From positions 1 through 64,000 of the forward strand of contig CAZPLT010000002.1 of assembly GCA_964587855.1 (NCBI GenBank): a DNA stretch of 64,000 bases, written 5' to 3'. The notes under the pieces are model-generated. The model was not told where the DNA came from. It searched no databases and saw nothing but the letters and a program-made list of their open reading frames with translations. Position numbers and translations under genes: made by a program. This DNA is from WRCA01 sp964587855. Lineage in GTDB: Bacteria; Pseudomonadota; Alphaproteobacteria; Rs-D84. Shown here in pieces: positions 43,231-50,473 of this stretch; the stretch's first letter is position 1, and each line of letters starts with the position of its first letter.

Positions 43231-43755
43231 ATGAAAAAAATTATACCGATTGCTTTTATGATTTTGCCATTTTCGGCAAATGCAATGCCACTTACTGGAT
43301 TTTACCAAACAGTTGATGATGAAATACATAAACCAAAATCAATTGTTGCATTATACGAATGCAAAAATGAAGATGAGGCTAAATTATGTGGTCGTATAAT
43401 CGCACTTTATGATTTGGAAACTGGCAAAATATCAGAAACTTTGAATAAACCTGTTCGTATTGCAGATAATGTTAAAGGTGCACCAAAAATGGCCGGGTTG
43501 GATATTCTTTGGGATATGGAATGGGACGAAGACGATACTGAATATTCAGGTGGAAAAATTATGGACCCCAAAAAGGGCAGTGTTTATTCATCTGTAATTT
43601 GGCAAGAAGAAAACGAACCAACTAAATTACGTGTTCGTGGAAAAATTGGACCATTTGGACGTACTCAAACTTGGAACGTTATGAAAAAATCAGATTTACC
43701 AAAAGATTTGCAAAAATTAGATACCGGCAAATGGGAAGTATTAGTCGTTAAATAG
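43231..43755 (+). CDS. DUF2147 secreted protein
   Basis: 174 residues. Signal peptide to SANA (near 18), then the DUF2147 pattern: LTGFYQTVDDE, ALYECKNEDEAKLCGRIIAL, GLDILWDMEWDEDD, YSGGKIMDPKKGSVYSS and KLRVRGKIGPFGRTQTW. It is a periplasmic lipocalin-like domain of unknown function. AAGGA precedes the ATG. It stands alone between comF and the valS promoter. Confidence 0.85.
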   Translation: MKKIIPIAFMILPFSANAMPLTGFYQTVDDEIHKPKSIVALYECKNEDEAKLCGRIIALYDLETGKISETLNKPVRIADNVKGAPKMAGLDILWDMEWDEDDTEYSGGKIMDPKKGSVYSSVIWQEENEPTKLRVRGKIGPFGRTQTWNVMKKSDLPKDLQKLDTGKWEVLVVK

Positions 43756-43809
43756 CGGGATGCGCAATTTGCGTATTCCGCAATGCTGCGCTTGAAACGC
43801 AGCATTTTT
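43755..43809 (+). terminator. two tandem hairpins after the DUF2147 gene
   Basis: The first hairpin (43755-43781) has a 12-base stem with G-U pairs around ATT. The second, AATGCTGCG (43782-43790) / CGCAGCATT (43798-43806) with loop CTTGAAA and TTT, is the likely terminator. Confidence 0.8.
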
Positions 43810-43820
43810 AATTGTAAAAT
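43792..43820 (+). promoter_or_regulatory. valS promoter nested in the upstream terminator
   Basis: TTGAAA (43792-43797, the terminator loop), 17 nt, TAAAAT (43815-43820), then AAAAGGA and the ATG at 43843. Confidence 0.55.
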
Positions 43821-43842
43821 ACTGGCGAAAAAAGGAAATAAT

Positions 43843-46224
43843 ATGAATATCGAGCTTGGTAAAAATATTGCCCCACGTGAAATAGAGACACGTATTCAAA
43901 AATTTTGGGATGAAAATAATTTTTGGGAAAATGATGTAGCAAGTAAAAAGCCCGCTTTTTGCATGATGATGCCACCACCAAATATAACGGGCAGTTTACA
44001 TATGGGCCATGCGCTGGATAATGTTTTGACTGATATAATATGTCGTTATAAAAGAATGGATGGTTTTGATGTTTTGTGGCAACCGGGGACCGATCATGCA
44101 TCAATTGCTACGCAATTATTGGTAGAGCGTGAACTTTCTAAAAATGGTATAAATCCACACAGCCTGTCAAAACAAGAATTATTGGATTATGCATACAAAT
44201 GGAAAGAAGAAAAGGGTGGGCAGATAGTCAATCAATTACACGTTTTGGGTGTTACGCCTGTTTGGTCGCGTTCGCGCTTTACAATGGATGATGGTTTGTC
44301 GCGTGCGGTTATTAAACTTTTTGTTAAAATGTATAACGAAGGTTTAATTTACAAAGCGCGCCGTTTGGTTAACTGGTGTCCAAAACAACAAACAACAATT
44401 TCTGATTTAGAAATAGAAACACGTGAAGAGAAAGGCAAATTTTATTATTTCAATTATCCATTAAAAGATGGTGGCACTATAGAAATTGCAACGACCAGAC
44501 CAGAAACTTTATTTGGTGATACAGCAATTGCGATTCATCCAAAAAATGAAAAATTAAAACACTTTATTGGTCAAACAGCAATCATCCCATTAACTGATAT
44601 AGAAATTCCAGTTATCGCAGATGAACATGCCGATCCTGAAAAGGGAACAGGTGCGGTGAAAATTACACCGGCGCACGACCAAGATGACTGGGCTGTTGGG
44701 CAACGTCATAATTTAGAACCTTTGTGCATTTTAACGCCTGATGCAAAAATGGCAGTGGTTAATCAAGTTCCAAAAAAATATCAGGGCTTGGACAGATTCG
44801 AAGCACGTAAACAAATAATGGCGGACATAGAAGCGGCCGGATTGTTGATAAAGGTAGAAGATAAAACAATTCCAACCCCTTATTCGCAGCGTGGTAATTG
44901 TGTTATTGAATATATGGTTCGTGATGAATGGTTTGTTGATGCGAAAAAATTATCTGTTCGCGCAATGGAGGTTGCGGAAAATGGTGAACTTGGGTTTATA
45001 CCAGAACACAGAAAAAATTTGTATATGGCATGGCTAAAAGATATCCATGAATGGAGTATTTCACGTCAATTATGGTGGGGGCATCAAATTCCAGCATGGT
45101 ATGACGACCAGGGTAATGTTTATGTAGTAGAAGATGAATCAAAGTTACCAAAAGACAAAAAGTTGACCCGTGATGAATCTTGTTTGGATACTTGGTTTTC
45201 GTCTGCTTTGTGGCCATTTTCAACACTTGGTTGGCCAGATAAAACACCAGAACTGGAAAAATATTATCCAACTGATTTATTGATAACAGGGACAGATTTA
45301 ATTTTCTTTTGGGTTGCCCGTATGACGATGATGGGAATGTATACCATGGAACAGGTTCCTTTTCGCACGGTAGATTTTCACGGAATGGTCAGGGATTCCA
45401 AGGGACAAAAAATGTCCAAAACCAAGGGTAATGGAACAAATCCGCTGGATGTTATAGAAAAATATGGAACGGACGCTTTGCGTTATTGGGTAACCACAAC
45501 CCCAATCGGGCAAGATATTAAATATTCCGAAGATGAGGTTAAGCGTGGTAATAAATTGCTAACTAAACTTTGGAATGCATCAAAATATGTTTTGATGAAT
45601 TTAAAAGATTTCGATGAAAATCCAAAACCAACAGAAATTGAAAACAGATTTATAGAAGACAGATGGCTTTTGCTTGAACTAAATAAAACCGTTGTAGAAG
45701 TGCGAAAACACATGGATAAATATGATACCTTTAACGCACGCGCGGCCATTGATACTTTCTTTTATGATGTATTTTGTGATCAATACTTGGAATTTATAAA
45801 AGACAGATTTTGGACCCCCGAAAATTACAGTCCGGAATCAAAACTTGCAGCGCAATGGACACTATGGGAAGTTTTGCGCGAAATTATCGGTTTGTATGCA
45901 CCTTTTGTACCGTTTATTACGGAAGAGCTGTATCAAAAGATATATGCAGATGAATCCAAGACTTTGCATTTAACCAGTTATCCGGTAATCCAAAAAGAAA
46001 GAGATACAGATGTATCAAAAATGGAAGTTGCGCTGGATATATTAAAAAGGATTCGTGGATTGCGTACGGATTACAAATTGGGTAATGGCGCAAAATTGGA
46101 AAAAGTAATTCTGGATTTTGAAATTCCAAATGAATTAAATGGTGTTATAAAATCTGGATCGCGCGCTGATACAATAGAATTTGGAAATAAATTTGATATA
46201 GTGGTAAAACAAAATGAACAGTAA
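43843..46224 (+). CDS. valS: valyl-tRNA synthetase, without the C-terminal coiled coil
   Basis: 793 residues. Class I motifs PPPNITGSLHMGHALDN near 44-60 and KMSKTKGNGTNPLDV near 525; the editing domain has GTGAVKITPAHDQDDW. The protein ends about where the anticodon-binding domain ends; bacterial ValRS normally continues for a coiled-coil arm to about 900 residues, which is missing. The ATG at 43843 has AAAAGGA; an in-frame start at 43783 lies in the terminator. Overlaps the next gene by 11 bp. Confidence 0.95.
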   Translation: MNIELGKNIAPREIETRIQKFWDENNFWENDVASKKPAFCMMMPPPNITGSLHMGHALDNVLTDIICRYKRMDGFDVLWQPGTDHASIATQLLVERELSKNGINPHSLSKQELLDYAYKWKEEKGGQIVNQLHVLGVTPVWSRSRFTMDDGLSRAVIKLFVKMYNEGLIYKARRLVNWCPKQQTTISDLEIETREEKGKFYYFNYPLKDGGTIEIATTRPETLFGDTAIAIHPKNEKLKHFIGQTAIIPLTDIEIPVIADEHADPEKGTGAVKITPAHDQDDWAVGQRHNLEPLCILTPDAKMAVVNQVPKKYQGLDRFEARKQIMADIEAAGLLIKVEDKTIPTPYSQRGNCVIEYMVRDEWFVDAKKLSVRAMEVAENGELGFIPEHRKNLYMAWLKDIHEWSISRQLWWGHQIPAWYDDQGNVYVVEDESKLPKDKKLTRDESCLDTWFSSALWPFSTLGWPDKTPELEKYYPTDLLITGTDLIFFWVARMTMMGMYTMEQVPFRTVDFHGMVRDSKGQKMSKTKGNGTNPLDVIEKYGTDALRYWVTTTPIGQDIKYSEDEVKRGNKLLTKLWNASKYVLMNLKDFDENPKPTEIENRFIEDRWLLLELNKTVVEVRKHMDKYDTFNARAAIDTFFYDVFCDQYLEFIKDRFWTPENYSPESKLAAQWTLWEVLREIIGLYAPFVPFITEELYQKIYADESKTLHLTSYPVIQKERDTDVSKMEVALDILKRIRGLRTDYKLGNGAKLEKVILDFEIPNELNGVIKSGSRADTIEFGNKFDIVVKQNEQ

Positions 46225-46942
46225 ATATACTGAAAACAAAATAGTAAAAACTTATCAGTGTGATAAAAATGGGTTTATTCGCCCAGTTATTCTGATGAAT
46301 TATTTGCAAGACGTTGCAGATACTCATGCTGAAATTTTGGGTGCTGGACGCGTGTTTTGTATAGAAAAAGGAATTGCGTGGGTTGTAACTCATTATTTGG
46401 TGGATATTATTCAGTTGCCACGTGAATCTGACGAGCTGGTTATTACAACCTGGCCGGCGGCACATGGCCCGTTAAAAGCGATTCGTGATTTTGAGATTCA
46501 TGGGACGGACGGACGATTGATGATTCGTGCCACCAGTCAATGGATTTTGATAAATACTGCTTTGCGTATACCTCTGCGATTAAGCGAGTATCTGCCCAGT
46601 GATTGGGCATCTGGGATTGGGCGCGCTTTGGATTTGGTATTTGAAAAATTCCCAGATTTCGAACCAAATCAAAAAGACAATAAATTTTTGGTGCGTTATG
46701 ATGATGTTGATATAAATCAGCATGTAAATAATGCAATCTATGCAAAATGGGCAACAGAAAGTGTTGATTTTAATTTTCGAGATACGCACAATCTGCGCAA
46801 AATATATCTGAACTTTAAAAAAGAAATACCATTTGATACAAAAGAAGCAGTTGTCGAAACGGCAATTGATGGATTCGTCAGTCGACATAAAATAAAAACC
46901 AGTGATATAGAAAACGCGAATGTAATCTGTGAATGGAAATAA
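46214..46942 (+). CDS. acyl-ACP thioesterase (FatA/FatB-like family)
   Basis: 242 residues, double hotdog fold. RPVILMNYLQDVADTHAE, then WVVTHYLVDI; the second half holds the probable active-site Asn/His motif DVDINQHVNNAIYAKW near 160-175. It releases fatty acids from acyl carrier protein. With the AMP-binding ligase at 246 it could form a free-fatty-acid cycle, but they are not linked. Its start lies within the valS end. Confidence 0.85.
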   Translation: MNSKYTENKIVKTYQCDKNGFIRPVILMNYLQDVADTHAEILGAGRVFCIEKGIAWVVTHYLVDIIQLPRESDELVITTWPAAHGPLKAIRDFEIHGTDGRLMIRATSQWILINTALRIPLRLSEYLPSDWASGIGRALDLVFEKFPDFEPNQKDNKFLVRYDDVDINQHVNNAIYAKWATESVDFNFRDTHNLRKIYLNFKKEIPFDTKEAVVETAIDGFVSRHKIKTSDIENANVICEWK

Positions 46943-46997
46943 AGCCATTTTTATTTTGCGTGGGCTGTATTTTTTTATTTTTTTATAAATAATTATA

Positions 46998-47006
46998 TGT
47001 TATAAT
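46998..47006 (+). promoter_or_regulatory. extended -10 promoter of the cysteine-rich secreted protein gene
   Basis: TGTTATAAT: a TG extension and a perfect TATAAT (47001-47006) without a good -35. AGGGGG lies 6 nt before the ATG at 47035. Confidence 0.6.
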
Positions 47007-47034
47007 TTACACAAAGAGTTTTTTAGGGGGAATT

Positions 47035-48330
47035 ATGAAAAAGATATTATTTACATTTATGGGTTTGCTTATTTGCGTCAATGCACATGCGTTGGATGGC
47101 AAAAGTTATGCAGCTGGTGCGGCAACAGTTATTTTAGCACCAGTGGTTTTGGCTACTGTCACACCGGCATTCGCAGTATTAGCCCCAACGGTTGCAGTAA
47201 CGGGTATGGCAGCTGTAACGACAGGTTTGGCAGCTGTTGGTACAGCTTCTATAATTGCTTTGCCCGTTGCGACAACAATTTTAACTATTAAAGCGATTCA
47301 GAAAATAGATGATGACCATTTTGTTGATGTAGAAGGAAAAAATCTTGGTTGTAATACAGCAGATGACACACATGTAGATGTTGGTTATACTGCCTTTTGT
47401 CAGTATCCACAAACAAATACTTGTATGAATACAAATATAGGTAAAACTAATCAGGATTCAAGTTTGGGTTCAAAAATTTCTTCTATCGGGGGAAACGATG
47501 AATGGGAAGGATGTAAAAACACATATTGTAGGGGATATAGTGGAAGTGTACCGGAAAATGCAATCCCTGTTATGGATAATTCATCATATAAATGCTGGTG
47601 GTGGTCTTGTGTTAATGGTTTTACTCAAAAAGGTGACAGATGTGCTTGTATTGGAAAAAAACCATATATTACGAAAGATGCAAAAGGTATAACGGTTTGT
47701 GCTGAATGTACTGGTAAAAATCAATATCGTACAAAAAACGCCGAAGGTGAAACTATTTGTGCGGTTTGTAATGAACCTTATATATTGGACGGTGAAAAAT
47801 GTATAGAAAAACCAAAACCTGTAAATCCTGTAAAACCAAAACCTGTAAATCCTGTAAAACCAAAACCAGATGATAAAACAAAACCAGATGATAATAAAAC
47901 TGACAATCGCACTGAATGCGACAAAGGTACAGCTGGTTATGTGCTTTTTGAAGGTAGTTGTATAAAAACAGATGAAAAAGATGCGATTGAGAAAAAACGC
48001 GAGGAAGAACATATTGCTAAAGAAAAGGCAGATAAAATAGCATCCTTGCAGACACAAATTGCTGCTTCGGCCAGCGCTTCTGAAGAAATAGAGACAAAGT
48101 ATTTATCTGGCAAAAAATCTGTTTGGAAAAATGCTGATGGCGAGTTTAATAAATCACGTCTGGCTTCGGATTCTATTGCTGGTGTTGTTCTTGGTGCCTC
48201 AGGTGGGTTGATTACTCACAGTATTATAAAAAAGAATCAGATTAAAAAAGGGCTGGAAGATGTTGCTTGCTTCGTAGGCGATTCTGAAGTAGCCGAATAT
48301 GGTGATGAATTTACAATAGGATTGAATTAA
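47035..48330 (+). CDS. secreted cysteine-rich protein with Pro/Lys repeats and a Gly-rich segment
   Basis: 431 residues. Signal peptide (cleavage near HAL, residue 20), then a long Ala/Val-rich hydrophobic stretch (25-85), a Cys-rich middle with repeated CxxC-like units (CAECTGKNQY, CAVCNEPYI, GEKCIEK), a Pro/Lys linker of KPVNPVKP units, a charged coil and a Gly/Ala hydrophobic segment (SIAGVVLGASGGLI) near 382-400. Surface-exposed or periplasmic; no family recognised. It resembles the next gene in layout. Confidence 0.6.
   Translation: MKKILFTFMGLLICVNAHALDGKSYAAGAATVILAPVVLATVTPAFAVLAPTVAVTGMAAVTTGLAAVGTASIIALPVATTILTIKAIQKIDDDHFVDVEGKNLGCNTADDTHVDVGYTAFCQYPQTNTCMNTNIGKTNQDSSLGSKISSIGGNDEWEGCKNTYCRGYSGSVPENAIPVMDNSSYKCWWWSCVNGFTQKGDRCACIGKKPYITKDAKGITVCAECTGKNQYRTKNAEGETICAVCNEPYILDGEKCIEKPKPVNPVKPKPVNPVKPKPDDKTKPDDNKTDNRTECDKGTAGYVLFEGSCIKTDEKDAIEKKREEEHIAKEKADKIASLQTQIAASASASEEIETKYLSGKKSVWKNADGEFNKSRLASDSIAGVVLGASGGLITHSIIKKNQIKKGLEDVACFVGDSEVAEYGDEFTIGLN
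47809..47867 (+). repeat. 24-bp tandem repeat encoding KPKPVNPV
   Basis: Two full identical 24-bp units (47809-47832 and 47833-47856) and the first 11 bases of a third. Then a shorter unit encoding KPDD occurs twice. In-frame copy-number change would alter the linker length of the secreted protein. Confidence 0.85.
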
Positions 48331-48388
48331 AAGTCCTATTTCGCAGAAAGCGGGGTTTGGACATAGTTTTTTAGGAGAAGGTGTTAAA

Positions 48389-49144
48389 ATGAAAAGATAT
48401 TTAATTTGTTTATGTTCTCTGTTGGTCACTGTTCCGGTAATTGCCGCGCAAACTAACAGGACCAAACCAGCTAATTACGACGAGGAACGTGTCGGGACCA
48501 AGGGGAATGTGACAACGGCACACCAAGTCCGTGTGGGAACGACTTCGTCCTCGTCAACAACATCTGTGACGTCATCGACATCAAGTCAGGTTGATACGCG
48601 TGAAGAGGAAAAAGAAGCCTGTACAAGTCGTAACTCGGGCGCAGGCAATACTTTTGTTTGGGCGTCTAAAACAAATAGTAGCAACTATGAATCAATGGTT
48701 GAAGATACTGAAAAACCAAAAAACAACGCTTGCTTTGTTCGTGTGACGTTAAAATCTAAAAACCCAAAAATTCAAATTGAGGAATCTTCCAAATACTTTG
48801 TGATAGGGGAACAAGAGACTTGCGGCAGTTGGGAAAAAGAAGAAGATATAAAGCAACAGATCCTTGATTCTAAGAAAAGTGGTCTAGTCGGCGGAACAAT
48901 CGCTGGCGCTGTTGGTGGTGCCGTGTTGGGCGTAGGCGCTATGGAATTGTTTGGAAACAAGGCAATTGGTGGCAAAGTTCAGGGACAAAAAGCTTTGTCT
49001 GACGAACAATTACTGCGTTCTCAGATGTTGGCAGCAGGCAAGGAAGATGAATGGAAAAAATACGAAGAATCAAAAAAAGAAAGGTCTAGTCTTTGCGAGG
49101 AGCTGCATGCCCTTGGGGGTAAAGCACCAGAATGTGACGAATAA
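48389..49144 (+). CDS. secreted protein with a glycine-zipper segment
   Basis: 251 residues. Signal peptide cleaved near VIAA (20), a Ser/Thr-rich low-complexity linker (50-70), a domain with four cysteines, a Gly-zipper membrane segment (GLVGGTIAGAVGGAVLGVGA near 164-183) and a charged tail with two cysteines. Function unknown. The layout of a signal peptide, cysteines and a late Gly-rich segment matches the preceding gene, 58 bp upstream, so they are probably functionally linked. GGAG lies upstream of the ATG. Confidence 0.65.
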   Translation: MKRYLICLCSLLVTVPVIAAQTNRTKPANYDEERVGTKGNVTTAHQVRVGTTSSSSTTSVTSSTSSQVDTREEEKEACTSRNSGAGNTFVWASKTNSSNYESMVEDTEKPKNNACFVRVTLKSKNPKIQIEESSKYFVIGEQETCGSWEKEEDIKQQILDSKKSGLVGGTIAGAVGGAVLGVGAMELFGNKAIGGKVQGQKALSDEQLLRSQMLAAGKEDEWKKYEESKKERSSLCEELHALGGKAPECDE

Positions 49145-49171
49145 AAAAACGCGCCATTTGGCGCGTTTTTT
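49145..49171. terminator. bidirectional terminator
   Basis: ACGCGCC-ATTT-GGCGCGT with A's and T's outside, between the secreted protein gene (+) and rpmH (-). Confidence 0.92.
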
Positions 49172-49324
49172 TTATCTTACAGCAGATACTGCCACGCGGA
49201 CACGTCCCTTGGCACGACGACGATTCAATACGTCACGTCCGCCCTTAGTTGCCATTTTTTCACGAAAACCATGGGTTTTTACCCGACGAGTTTTCGAAGG
49301 TTGATATGTTCTTTTGGTTGCCAT
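49172..49324 (-). CDS. rpmH: 50S ribosomal protein L34
   Basis: 50 residues: MATKRTYQPSKTRRVKTHGF, then REKMATKGGRDVLNRRRAKG, ending RVRVAVSAVR. This is a full L34 with the KRTYQPS and HGF..RM.T..GR motifs. L34 sits deep in the large subunit. It is normally first in the rpmH-rnpA-yidD group; here it is alone, about 29 kb from rnpA. Confidence 0.96.
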   Translation of the reverse strand: MATKRTYQPSKTRRVKTHGFREKMATKGGRDVLNRRRAKGRVRVAVSAVR

Positions 49325-49437
49325 TTCTAAATCTCTTTCTTTTTAATTGCTAGGGCATTTAACCACAGGTTTTGCTGATTTGCAAGTAAAATAATGCGAT
49401 TGTTTATATCATCATCCACGTTTAAAAAACTGGTAAT

Positions 49438-49800
49438 TTATATAGATTTATCATTTTTAAGATGATTTAACAGTAATAAAGTCGCATAGTTGGATTCTTT
49501 CGCAACGAATTTACACGATCCGTCTCCATATGTGGCAAAACATGTAAGTTCTTTATCATTTGGCGAAGGTTTGTTGTGATTAAATCTTTTATCAAGATTT
49601 TCGCCATATAAAGATTCATCAAGCTTTATCCCATAAATATGATAATAGACAGCTTTGTTTGTAACAGTACTGACTGTTTTTTTTATTTCTCTGGACGTTA
49701 TGACAAATCTGCTATAAGAAACATTACTGCTGAATTCTATGGAATAGCCAATTTTATATAAAAATTTAGTTGGTTTTGTTCTAACTTTTTTAAATACCAT
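49438..49800 (-). CDS. small unknown protein, paralogue of the gene at 49964
   Basis: 120 residues, no signal or membrane helix. It shares with its neighbour the pattern IGxSIxF, FVI.S..IK, a YG motif, LYG..LDK.F, KPSP.DK.L..FA, then a variable end. I recognise no domain. The two genes lie on the same strand with a 37-codon frame between them, suggesting a small lineage-specific tandem cluster. Confidence 0.55.
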   Translation of the reverse strand: MVFKKVRTKPTKFLYKIGYSIEFSSNVSYSRFVITSREIKKTVSTVTNKAVYYHIYGIKLDESLYGENLDKRFNHNKPSPNDKELTCFATYGDGSCKFVAKESNYATLLLLNHLKNDKSI

Positions 49801-49836
49801 TTAAAAATCTCTTAATTTGCCATACAAAGTTGTTAA

Positions 49837-49950
49837 TTATTTCTTTCTTTCCAGTATACCCAACCATGTTAAAAATTCGGTAAATAGGCACCATACGAAT
49901 AAAATCGCAGCAATTGTTCCAATCGGACCAAGTAAAATCATAGGTTCCAT
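49837..49950 (-). CDS. 37-residue single-helix membrane protein (candidate)
   Basis: ATG at 49950, TAA at 49837. The product is MEPMILLGPIGTIAAILFVW, then CLFTEFLTWLGILERKK: one membrane helix with a short basic tail. It starts 14 bp after the upstream paralogue stops and is followed by the second paralogue. No clear ribosome binding site. Its fit in the gene order is the main support. Confidence 0.45.
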   Translation of the reverse strand: MEPMILLGPIGTIAAILFVWCLFTEFLTWLGILERKK

Positions 49951-49963
49951 TTTTACACTTTTG

Positions 49964-50311
49964 TTATTTGGATATTTTGTTCAAAGATTTTGTTAGTATA
50001 GCTTTTTGTACGACTGCGGCGGTTTCACCAAAAAAACGATCTTTACCATTGTTTGAAATAGCAAAAAATTTAAGGCTTTTATCTTTTGGGGAAGGTTTGC
50101 GATTTTTAAACCATTTATCTAAATCTGGGCCGTATAATTTAGTATTTAATTCTAAACCATAAAGTTGGTAACTTAAACGCTCTCCCGCAGCATTTTTAAA
50201 AGATTTTATGTCTGCAGACTCTATAACAAAGTAACAATGTGAAATACGATGGTTAAATGATATTGAATCACCAATTTCGTGAAATAATTCGCCAGATTTT
50301 TTATTTTGCAT
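49964..50311 (-). CDS. small unknown protein, paralogue of the gene at 49438
   Basis: 115 residues. It aligns over nearly its whole length with the 49438 product (IGDSISFNHRIS, LYGPDLDKWFKNRKPSPKDKSL). Soluble, no known family. An AAAAAGG site and a good promoter (50345-50372) are upstream, so this is the first gene of the small cluster. Confidence 0.55.
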   Translation of the reverse strand: MQNKKSGELFHEIGDSISFNHRISHCYFVIESADIKSFKNAAGERLSYQLYGLELNTKLYGPDLDKWFKNRKPSPKDKSLKFFAISNNGKDRFFGETAAVVQKAILTKSLNKISK

Positions 50312-50330
50312 TTTTATACCTTTTTATTAT

Positions 50331-50375
50331 TTATTGACAAAGACACTATAAACATAAAACTGTATTTGTCAATAA
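50331..50375. promoter_or_regulatory. 11-bp inverted repeat containing the promoter of the small-protein cluster
   Basis: Perfect TTATTGACAAA (50331-50341) / TTTGTCAATAA (50365-50375). The right arm supplies the -35 TTGACA (50372-50367) of a minus-strand promoter with -10 TATAGT (50350-50345), spacer 16. The left arm would then lie at the start point, as an operator would. Confidence 0.6.
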
Positions 50376-50473
50376 TTTTATTTATATAAAAACCGCATTT
50401 TTTTTGGATTATTTTCTTGCCCGAAACTTAGCAATTTGCTATCTTTATAACGCTAAAAAACGGAGTATTTTTT

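Noticed and set aside
47584..48057. 157-codon minus-strand frame opposite the Cys-rich gene
   Set aside because: Mirror of the Pro/Lys repeats, giving Phe/Tyr/Trp runs; not coding.
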